Assembly: GCF_000371965.1 (NCBI RefSeq)
Contig: NZ_AQUO01000001.1
Span: 2,798,001-2,862,000 of the forward strand
Origin: Paracoccus sp. N5
GTDB taxonomy: Bacteria > Pseudomonadota > Alphaproteobacteria > Rhodobacterales > Rhodobacteraceae
Reading direction: 5' to 3'
Length of the DNA stretch: 64,000 nt
The notes below the pieces were generated by a model that made no database searches, was not told the DNA's origin, and saw nothing but the letters and a program-made list of their open reading frames with translations. The position numbers were made by a program, and so were the translations under genes. Shown here piece after piece: positions 9,192 through 15,831 of the stretch (its first letter is position 1; every line of letters begins with the position of its first letter).

Positions 9192-9641
9192 CTATAGCCG
9201 CTTTTCCATATAGACCCGCCGCAAGCCCAGCTCGGTGGCGCGATGCGTCTCGGCATAGCCGCGCGCGGCATAGATCGCGATGTTCCGGGCCATGATCTCC
9301 TGCGTATAAAGCCGCACCACCGGCAGCCCCGCCCGCCGGGCATGGCTTTCGGCGAAATCCATCAGCAGCCGGCCATAGCCCATGCCCTGCGCCGCCGGAT
9401 CGACGGCGACATTGTCCAGCAGCAGATGGTCCGCGCCCGCGATCAGCACCAGCACCCCGCGCACCGCGCCATCGTCCAGCACCCACAGCACGCCCTCGCG
9501 CTGCCGGGCGGCGTAATCGTCGCGCATCGGCCCGGGCACCAGCCCGTTCATCGCCACATAGCCGGCATAGGCCGCGGCGACGATGCGCGCCGCCGGCGCC
9601 ACGTCGCCCGGCCCGGCCGGCCGGATCTCGGGATCGCGCAT
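9192..9641 (-). CDS. GNAT-family N-acetyltransferase
   Basis: A 149-residue Gcn5-related acetyltransferase. The acetyl-CoA-binding motif A is seen as VAVDPAAQGMGYGRLLMDFA (about residues 78-97), with the Q/R-x-x-G-x-G/A signature as QGMGYG. Motif B follows with ARNIAIYAARGYAETHR. The acceptor substrate is not predictable. It is convergent with the Lrp pair, ending nine bases from it. Confidence 0.85.
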   Translation of the reverse strand: MRDPEIRPAGPGDVAPAARIVAAAYAGYVAMNGLVPGPMRDDYAARQREGVLWVLDDGAVRGVLVLIAGADHLLLDNVAVDPAAQGMGYGRLLMDFAESHARRAGLPVVRLYTQEIMARNIAIYAARGYAETHRATELGLRRVYMEKRL

Positions 9642-9768
9642 CGCCTCTCCTCTCTCGCCTCCAGGCTAGCACGGCGCCCAGCCGCCGCAAGCCCGCCGTC
9701 ACGGGTTTGTTGGCTTGCATTGCCGCGCCAGAGCCGCCAATCAGGCGCAAGCAGAACCAAGGTGACAG

Positions 9769-11070
9769 ATGGCCAGTCCGCGCCCGTTTTCCCGTTACGA
9801 ATTCCTGATCGCCTGGCGCTACCTGCGCGCCCGCCGGGCCGAGGGCGGGGTCAGCGTGATGACCTGGATCAGCCTGATCGGCATCGCTCTGGGCGTCATG
9901 GCGCTGATCGCCACGCTCTCGGTGCGCGCGGGCTTCCGCGCCGATTTCATCGACACGCTCCTGGGCGCCAACCCGCATACCACGGTGATGTATTACCCGA
10001 GCCAGGTCTATAACGAGCTGACCGAGGAAACCTATGTCACCCCCGGCACCATCCAGGATTACGACGCGCTGGCGCAAAAGATCGCGGCGCTTCCCGGCGT
10101 GACCCGGGCCGACCCGGCGGTGCGCGGCAAGGTCATGGCGGCGCAGGGCGGCGCCAGCGGCCTGGGCGACGTCTACGGCCTCGGCGCCGAGGCGCTGAAG
10201 GCGCTGCCGGGCGTGGTCGATCCCGACCGCGCCATGGGCGACATCGCGGATTACGACAAGGGCGTCGCCATCGGCATCGGCCTGGCCCGCACCCTGGGCG
10301 TCGCGGTCGGCGACAGCATCCAGCTGGTCTCGCCCGAGGGGGCGCAGACCGCCGTCGGCACCACGCCGCGGGTCGAGACCTATCCGGTGACCTATATCTT
10401 CTCGGCCGGGCGCTGGGACATCGACGAGACCCGCATCTACATGCCCTTCGCCGAGGCGCAGAGCTATTTCAACCGCGACGGCCTCGCCGACGAGATCCAG
10501 GTCTATGTCTCGGACCCCGAACAGGTCGACCGCTGGACCCCGGAACTGCTGGCCGCGGCGGGCGAGCGCGCCCAGGTCTGGAGCTGGCGCGACGCCTCCT
10601 CGAGCTTCCTCTCGGCGCTCGACATGGAGGATGACGTGATGTTCCTGATCCTGTCGATCCTGGTTCTGATCGCGGCGATGAACATCACCTCGGGGCTGAT
10701 CATGCTGGTCAAGAACAAGGGCCGCGACATCGGCATCCTGCGCACCATGGGGCTGACGCAGGGCGCGGTGCTGCGGGTGTTCTTCCTCTGCGGCGCCTTC
10801 ACCGGCATCATCGGCACGGCGGCGGGCGTCGCCCTGGGCGTGGCGCTGTCGCTGAACGTCGATCACATCATGGCGGCGCTGAACTGGCTGACCGGCGGCA
10901 ATGCCTGGCAGCCCGAGGTGCGCGGCATCTATGCGCTGCATGGCGAGCTGCGCGCCTGGGACATCTTCCGCGCCGTGGCGCTGTCGCTGGTGCTGTCCTT
11001 CGTCGTGACCATCTTCCCGGCCCGCCGCGCCGCCCGCATGAACCCGGTGGAGGCGCTGCGCTATGAATGA
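9769..11070 (+). CDS. lolC: Lipoprotein-releasing ABC transporter permease LolC/LolE
   Basis: Inner-membrane part of the Lol system that extracts outer-membrane lipoproteins and hands them to LolA. The 433-residue protein has one N-terminal membrane segment (about 29-50), a large periplasmic domain (about 50-285) and three C-terminal membrane segments; the FtsX-type motif MLVKNKGRDIGILRTMG is near residues 312-328. Alphaproteobacteria usually carry one LolC/E protein working as a homodimer rather than separate LolC and LolE, so the name covers both. It is followed by lolD after an unusual duplicated segment. Confidence 0.93.
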   Translation: MASPRPFSRYEFLIAWRYLRARRAEGGVSVMTWISLIGIALGVMALIATLSVRAGFRADFIDTLLGANPHTTVMYYPSQVYNELTEETYVTPGTIQDYDALAQKIAALPGVTRADPAVRGKVMAAQGGASGLGDVYGLGAEALKALPGVVDPDRAMGDIADYDKGVAIGIGLARTLGVAVGDSIQLVSPEGAQTAVGTTPRVETYPVTYIFSAGRWDIDETRIYMPFAEAQSYFNRDGLADEIQVYVSDPEQVDRWTPELLAAAGERAQVWSWRDASSSFLSALDMEDDVMFLILSILVLIAAMNITSGLIMLVKNKGRDIGILRTMGLTQGAVLRVFFLCGAFTGIIGTAAGVALGVALSLNVDHIMAALNWLTGGNAWQPEVRGIYALHGELRAWDIFRAVALSLVLSFVVTIFPARRAARMNPVEALRYE

Positions 11071-11179
11071 CGTGCCGACCCTCCAGCGCATCTGCAAGAC
11101 CCGGGGCAGGGGCGGCCTCGCCCGCGCGCCCCGCCTTCCCCGCCGCACGAACCCGCAGGAGCCGCCGCGCCATGACTGA
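11063..11179 (+). pseudogene. Vestigial duplicate of the lolD 5' end
   Basis: An ATG overlapping the lolC stop opens a 38-codon frame whose first 13 residues, MNDVPTLQRICKT, match the true LolD start MTDVLTLERICKT at 11172. At DNA level about 40 bases of the two segments are nearly identical. After that the frame degenerates into low-complexity Arg/Pro/Gly sequence and stops at 11177-11179 inside lolD, in another frame. This looks like a tandem duplication of the gene start or a leader peptide derived from it. No Walker A is present, so no ATPase function. Confidence 0.7.
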
Positions 11180-11843
11180 CGTGCTGACCCTCGAGCGCAT
11201 CTGCAAGACCTATGGCAAGGGCGGCCCGGCGCCGGTGCCGGTGCTCTCGGACCTGTCGCTTTCGGTGGCGCGGGGCGAGGTGGTGGCGCTGGTCGCCCCC
11301 TCCGGCGCCGGCAAATCGACGCTTCTGCATATCGCCGGGCTCCTCGATACCGCCGACTCGGGCCGGGTGCTGATCGACGGCCGCGAGTTCAGCGGGCAGG
11401 GCGACCGCGCCCGGACCGAGGCACGCCGGGTCTCGCTGGGCTTCGTCTATCAGTTCCACCACCTGCTGCCGGAATTCTCGGCGGCCGAGAACATCATCCT
11501 GCCGCAGCTCGCGAACGGCAGCGCTGACCGCGCGGCGCGGGCGCGGGCCGCCGACCTGCTGGCGCGCGTGGGCCTCGCACATCGCGCGGACCACCGCCCG
11601 GCGCAACTCTCGGGCGGCGAACAGCAGCGGGTGGCCTTCTGCCGGGCGCTGGCCAACGGCCCGGCGCTGCTGCTCGCGGACGAGCCGACCGGCAACCTCG
11701 ACCCGGCAACCTCGGACAAGGTCTTCGACGTGCTGATGGCGCTGGTGCGCGACACCGGCCTCTCGGCGCTGATCGCGACGCATAACCTCGAACTGGCGTC
11801 GCGCATGGACCGGGTGATCCGCTTGGGCGAGGAGCACGCATGA
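11172..11843 (+). CDS. lolD: Lipoprotein-releasing system ATP-binding protein
   Basis: ATPase of the Lol lipoprotein exporter, 223 residues. Walker A is APSGAGKST (42-50; the usual first Gly is Ala), the Q-loop is in FVYQFHHLLPEFSAAEN (91-107), the signature is LSGGE (146-150) and Walker B is ALLLADEPTGNLD. The MacB/LolD-type QFHHLLPEF region supports LolD over other ATPases. The ATG at 11172 is chosen because it gives the family N terminus; the similar ATG at 11063 leads to a short dead frame. Its TGA overlaps the next start by four bases. Confidence 0.95.
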   Translation: MTDVLTLERICKTYGKGGPAPVPVLSDLSLSVARGEVVALVAPSGAGKSTLLHIAGLLDTADSGRVLIDGREFSGQGDRARTEARRVSLGFVYQFHHLLPEFSAAENIILPQLANGSADRAARARAADLLARVGLAHRADHRPAQLSGGEQQRVAFCRALANGPALLLADEPTGNLDPATSDKVFDVLMALVRDTGLSALIATHNLELASRMDRVIRLGEEHA

Positions 11844-12469
11844 CGCCCCGTCGGTGCACGCCCGGTGTACGCGCGGTGCACGGGTGCTGCACGGCCGTCA
11901 CAGCGAAAACCCCAGCAATTGCCGGGCCTGGCGCCGGTTCGTCCCGCGCTGTTGCGTCACGCAACGCGCGCAGCCGTTGCGCGGCCCTGCTGGCCGTTGC
12001 CCTGGCTGCCGCGCCCGCTGCGGCCGACCCGTTCGAGCAATTCGGCACGGCGATGAAATACGGCCTGCCGCTCGCCGCCGCCGCCTGCGCCGCCGACCAG
12101 GACCGGCTGGAAGATTTCGCCGTCCGCGGCCTGCTGCAAGCCGCGCTGGTCTGGGGCATGAAGGCCTATTTCGACGGCCAGCCCATCGCGCGCCGCCCCT
12201 CGGGCGAAGGCAGGGGCTTCCCCTCCGGCCATACCGCGGCCGCCTTCTTCGGCGCCTCCGACCTGGCCGGAAAATGCTTCGAGGACAAGCCCTTGGCCGG
12301 AGCCGCCGCCTATGGCGCCGCCGGGCTGACCGGCTGGAGCCGTCTCCATGCCGGCGAACACACGCCCGAACAGGTCTGGACCGGCGCCCTGATCGGCCTC
12401 GGCTTCGGCGCCGCCAGCTTCGGCATCGGCACCGACGGCGCCAGCATCTCGGTCGGCCTGCGGTTCTGA
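11840..12469 (+). CDS. PAP2-like (phosphatidic acid phosphatase type 2) periplasmic protein, start uncertain
   Basis: The C-terminal part carries PAP2 superfamily motifs: RRP (118-120), PSGH (128-131) and SRLHAGEH (167-174). The last motif normally ends HxxxD; here the Asp is Gln178, so the charge relay to the catalytic His is altered and activity is uncertain. A signal-peptide-like segment (CAALLAVALAAAPAAA) lies at 47-62, but 46 unusual residues precede it when the ATG at 11840, overlapping lolD, is used. The only other in-frame start is GTG at 11876. The atypical N-terminal part holds four 11-bp repeats and may be untranslated in reality. Length is 209 residues from 11840. Confidence 0.65.
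   Translation: MTPRRCTPGVRAVHGCCTAVTAKTPAIAGPGAGSSRAVASRNARSRCAALLAVALAAAPAAADPFEQFGTAMKYGLPLAAAACAADQDRLEDFAVRGLLQAALVWGMKAYFDGQPIARRPSGEGRGFPSGHTAAAFFGASDLAGKCFEDKPLAGAAAYGAAGLTGWSRLHAGEHTPEQVWTGALIGLGFGAASFGIGTDGASISVGLRF
11852..11895 (+). repeat. Four tandem 11-bp units around GGTGCACG
   Basis: Consecutive units CGGTGCACGCC, CGGTGTACGCG, CGGTGCACGGG and TGCTGCACGGC start at 11852, 11863, 11874 and 11885. The 11-bp period matches about one DNA helical turn and each of the first three contains a GTGCAC/GTGTAC core. This is seen directly; a regulator-binding function is inference. Confidence 0.6.
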
Positions 12470-12487
12470 CCCGGCTGGCCCGCATAA

Positions 12488-12531
12488 TCTCTCTTGCGGA
12501 AATATCCCGGGGGGAGCGCCTGACGCGCCCC
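12488..12531 (-). repeat. REP-like intergenic repeat, copy a
   Basis: On the minus strand the core reads CCCGGGATATTTCCGCAAGA, preceded by a GC-rich hairpin (GGGGCGC ... GCGCTCCCC). The same core occurs at 29003-29064 and 29082-29139. It sits in the 87-base gap between convergent genes. Confidence 0.6.
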
Positions 12532-12556
12532 AGCTCAGCCGTTGTCTTTCAAGTGG

Positions 12557-13681
12557 TTAGATCTTGTCCGCATTGCGCTGGCGCATCATGAACGTGTCGT
12601 AATTGTACTCGGCGATCTGCGTCCAGGTATAGTAATCGTGCCGGAACGCCTTGATCGAATCCCAGATCTTCTTGAACCCCGGATTCGAGCCGTCCAGCTC
12701 GGTATAGACCGCGTTCGCGGCCTCGAAACAGGCTTCCAGGATCTCGGGCGAGAAGGGCCGCAGCTGCGCGCCCTCGGCCACCAGCTGCTTGATCGCGGTG
12801 GGGTTCTTGTAGTCGTATTTCTGCAGCATGTCGGCATCGACGCCCTGGCAGATCGACGTCACCAGCGACTTGTAGTTCTCGGGCAGGCTCTCCCAGGCCG
12901 TCTTGTTGAACATGAAATGGACGGTCGGGCCGCCCTCCCACCAGCCGGGATAATAGTAATAGGGCGCGACCTTGACGAAGCCCAGTTTCTGGTCGTCATA
13001 GGGTCCGACGAATTCGGTCGCATCCAGCGTGCCCTTTTCCAGCGCCGGATAGATGTCGCCGCCGGCCAGCTGCTGCGGCACCACGCCCAGCCGCTCGAGA
13101 ATGCTGCCGGCAAAGCCGCCGACCCGGAACTTGAGCCCCTTGAGATCGTCAACCGTCTTGATTTCCTTGCGGAACCAGCCGCCCATCTGCACCCCGGTAT
13201 TGCCGCCGGGCAGGGCATGGATGTTCTTGTCGGCCAGGAATTCGTTGTACAGATCGGTGCCGCCGCCATGATAGGCCCAGGCATTCATGCCCCGCGCCGA
13301 CAGCGAGAACGGCACCGCCGATCCCAGCGCCCAGGTCGGATCCTTGCCGAAATAGTAATAGCCGACCGTGTGGCAGACCTCGACCGAGCCCTCGCTGACC
13401 GCATCGGCGGCCTGCAAGGCCGGAACCAACTCGCCCGCGGCAAAGGGCTGGATGACGAACTTGCCCCCCGTCGCCTCCTTCAGCCGGCGCGACAGCTCGT
13501 CGGCGGCGCCATAGATCGTGTCGAGCGACTTCGGAAAGGACGAGGTCAGGCGCCACTTGATCTCGGGCATCTCCTGGGCGATGGCCGGGGCGGCCAGCGC
13601 GGTCCCGGCCGCCGCCGCCGCGCCGCCGACCGTGGCCCGGGTCAGAAAGCCGCGCCGGTCGAACTGGTTCTTGTTCTTCAT
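12557..13681 (-). CDS. TRAP transporter solute-binding protein, DctP family
   Basis: A 374-residue periplasmic binding protein of tripartite ATP-independent transporters. The N terminus carries a twin-arginine signal (DRRGFLTRA at 8-16, then an alanine-rich core ending AIAQ), so it is probably exported folded by Tat. Typical features are WRLTSSFPKS near the mature start and the ligand-binding helix region GLKFRVGGFAG with the conserved Arg. The ATG at 13681 has GGAGGAAACC upstream. No membrane subunits (DctQ, DctM) are adjacent; they must be elsewhere or the protein is orphan. The WW/YYYPGW sequence resembles binding proteins for keto or hydroxy acids, but the ligand is not certain. Confidence 0.9.
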   Translation of the reverse strand: MKNKNQFDRRGFLTRATVGGAAAAAGTALAAPAIAQEMPEIKWRLTSSFPKSLDTIYGAADELSRRLKEATGGKFVIQPFAAGELVPALQAADAVSEGSVEVCHTVGYYYFGKDPTWALGSAVPFSLSARGMNAWAYHGGGTDLYNEFLADKNIHALPGGNTGVQMGGWFRKEIKTVDDLKGLKFRVGGFAGSILERLGVVPQQLAGGDIYPALEKGTLDATEFVGPYDDQKLGFVKVAPYYYYPGWWEGGPTVHFMFNKTAWESLPENYKSLVTSICQGVDADMLQKYDYKNPTAIKQLVAEGAQLRPFSPEILEACFEAANAVYTELDGSNPGFKKIWDSIKAFRHDYYTWTQIAEYNYDTFMMRQRNADKI

Positions 13682-13841
13682 GGTTTCCTCCGCTTGGCTC
13701 GGCCGGTCTCTCGGCCGATTGCGGCGCATGTTGCACCGCCCGCCGCGGCCTGTCGAGACGCGAGTGGCGGCGCCGGGCCCGCGTCGCGATCCCCGATCTT
13801 GTGGATGCATCATCGCACTACCCAAGCGGTTCGGGGCCGCC

Positions 13842-13847
13842 TATAGT
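13842..13847 (+). promoter_or_regulatory. Candidate -10 element for nrdR-ribD
   Basis: TATAGT lies 33 bases before the nrdR ATG in an otherwise GC-rich gap (13682-13879). No good -35 hexamer is visible 16-18 bases upstream, so it is a partial promoter match only. Confidence 0.4.
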
Positions 13848-13879
13848 GGCGGGGGTTTGGGGCTTCAGGGAAACAAGGG

Positions 13880-14344
13880 ATGCGCTGTCCGTTCTGCGGA
13901 AATGTGGATACCCAGGTCAAGGATTCGCGTCCGGCCGAGGATAACGTGGCGATCCGGCGGCGGCGGTTCTGCCCGGCCTGCGGCGGGCGCTTCACCACCT
14001 ACGAGCGCGTGCAGCTGCGCGACCTGGTGGTGGTCAAGTCCAGCGGCCGGCGCGAGGATTTCGACCGCACCAAGCTGGAACGCTCGATCCGCATCGCCAT
14101 GCAGAAGCGCCCGATCGACCCCGAGCGCATCGACCAGATGATCTCGGGCATCGTGCGCCGGCTCGAGAGCCTCGGCGACACCGACATCCCCTCGAAGGTG
14201 ATCGGCGAGATCGTGATGGAGACGCTGGCCCGGATCGACACCGTGGCCTATGTGCGTTTCGCCAGCGTCTACAAGAACTTCCAGGCCGCCGACGATTTCG
14301 ACAAGTTCGTCAGCGAGTTGCGCCCCGGCGGCGCCGAGGGGTGA
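13880..14344 (+). CDS. nrdR: Transcriptional repressor NrdR
   Basis: ATP/dATP-sensing zinc-ribbon repressor of ribonucleotide reductase genes, 154 residues. The zinc ribbon is clear: CPFC (3-6) and CPAC (31-34) with the ERR-like RRRRFCPACGGRFTTYER stretch, followed by the ATP-cone (VVVKSSGRREDFDRTKLERS onward). Its first residues MRCPFCGN are typical. It overlaps ribD by GTGA, as in many proteobacteria. Its likely target in this window is nrdJ, in front of which a palindromic NrdR-box-like sequence is seen. Confidence 0.97.
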   Translation: MRCPFCGNVDTQVKDSRPAEDNVAIRRRRFCPACGGRFTTYERVQLRDLVVVKSSGRREDFDRTKLERSIRIAMQKRPIDPERIDQMISGIVRRLESLGDTDIPSKVIGEIVMETLARIDTVAYVRFASVYKNFQAADDFDKFVSELRPGGAEG

Positions 14345-15351
14345 ACGACGCCCGTCCCATGCGGCACGCGCTGGCGCTGGGCCGGCGCGGTCTGGGCAAT
14401 ACCTGGCCCAATCCGGCCGTGGGCTGCGTGCTGGTGCGGGACGGCCGGGTGGTCGGGCGCGGCTGGACCCAGCCCGGCGGCCGGCCGCATGCCGAGGTCA
14501 TGGCGCTGGCCCAGGCCGGCGCGGCGGCGCGCGGCGCCACCGCCTATGTCACGCTGGAGCCCTGCGCCCATCACGGCAAGACCCCGCCCTGCGCCGAGGC
14601 GCTGGTCCGCGCCGGCGTCACCCGCGTGGTCAGCGCCCTGACCGATCCCGACCCGCGCGTCGCCGGGCGCGGCCATGCCATCCTGCGTGCCGCGGGCATC
14701 GCGGTGACGGAAGGTGTCTGCGCCGCCGAGGCGCGCGAAGCGCAGCGCGGCTTCCTGACCCGCATCACCGCCGGCCGGCCGATGCTGACGCTGAAACTGG
14801 CCGGCAGCTTCGACGGCCGCATCGCCACCGGCTCGGGCGAAAGCCAGTGGATCACCGGCGCGCAGGCGCGCCGCCACGTCCATGCCCTGCGGCTGAGCCA
14901 TGACGCGGTGATGGTCGGCGGCGAGACGGCGCGGGCCGACCGCCCCGGCCTGAACGTGCGCGGCTTCGGCCCGGTCCGGCAGCCGGTGCGCATCGTGGTC
15001 TCGGGCAAGGCGCTGCCGGACCTGCCGGCCAAGGACGCCGCGCATGGTCCGCTGTGGCAGGTCTCGGGCGCGCCGGTGGATTTCATGGCCGAACTCGGTG
15101 CGCGCGGGCTGACCCGGGTGTTCTGCGAGGGCGGCGGCGTGCTGGCTGCGAGCCTCTTGCGCGCCGGGCTGGTCGACCAGCTGGTCGGCTATACCGCCGG
15201 CCTGGTGCTGGGCGGCGACGGTCGCGCCGGCGTCGCGGCGCTGGGGCTGGAGCGGCTGGCCGACGCGCCGCGCTTTCGGCTGGTCGAGACGCGCCGGCTG
15301 GGCGACGACATCCTGCATCGCTGGCTGCGCGCCGAGGATGACGGGCTGTAA
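14341..15351 (+). CDS. ribD: Bifunctional riboflavin deaminase/reductase
   Basis: Catalyses deamination then side-chain reduction of the pyrimidine intermediate from GTP. The deaminase domain has the zinc site HAE (50-52) and PCAHHGKTPPC (Cys75 and Cys84); the NADPH-dependent reductase follows (LTLKLAGSFDGRIAT near 150-164, and FCEGGGVLAASL). Length 336 is slightly short of the usual 350-370. The start is a GTG overlapping the nrdR stop. The next riboflavin gene, ribE, is 5.4 kb away because a capsule block intervenes. Confidence 0.95.
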   Translation: MNDARPMRHALALGRRGLGNTWPNPAVGCVLVRDGRVVGRGWTQPGGRPHAEVMALAQAGAAARGATAYVTLEPCAHHGKTPPCAEALVRAGVTRVVSALTDPDPRVAGRGHAILRAAGIAVTEGVCAAEAREAQRGFLTRITAGRPMLTLKLAGSFDGRIATGSGESQWITGAQARRHVHALRLSHDAVMVGGETARADRPGLNVRGFGPVRQPVRIVVSGKALPDLPAKDAAHGPLWQVSGAPVDFMAELGARGLTRVFCEGGGVLAASLLRAGLVDQLVGYTAGLVLGGDGRAGVAALGLERLADAPRFRLVETRRLGDDILHRWLRAEDDGL

Positions 15352-15831
15352 ATCAGGCCGCAGGTCGCTCCTTAGACATGATCGGCGCTTGAGAACTTTC
15401 CGCCCGGTTTCGGCCGGTCCAGAGGATTGTCATGGACGGAAGACCGCTCGGTGCAAACGGCATGCGGCATGACACTGCCGGCGGGCCGATGCTTCTCAGA
15501 TACGGCTGCAATCGTCTGCGAGGCGATTGGAATTGCTCGATCTCGTGCGGGCGGGCCTTGCCGGGAAGCTGCTTGCGAGTTGCTGGCCCGAGCGAGGCGC
15601 GGTCCTCACCAGCGCATTGGCCCATCAGAGCGGATTGTGCGGTTGAATGCCGCCATTCTTCGGCTGCGATCTTACCGCTCGGGCCGGCTCGACCTCTCGA
15701 CGACCTGTTCGTCCTGCCAGACGCCGCAAGCCGGCTGGTTGTCACGGATAAAGCCGCATGCAGAGCGACGTAGGAGGCAAGCACCCGCGGTTCCGCCGCT
15801 CATGGGCATCTGCTGGCAAAATGCCCATCGG
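15352..15831. other. 480-base gap with no convincing gene
   Basis: Between ribD and kpsC. Frames on both strands give only short or composition-odd translations that I could not match to any family, and the base composition looks less GC-rich than its neighbours. An 8-bp inverted repeat (ATGGGCAT at 15802-15809 with ATGCCCAT at 15821-15828) lies just after the kpsC stop and may mark the transcript end, though no T-run follows. The rest may be a decayed gene or insertion remnant at the border of the capsule block. Confidence 0.5.
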
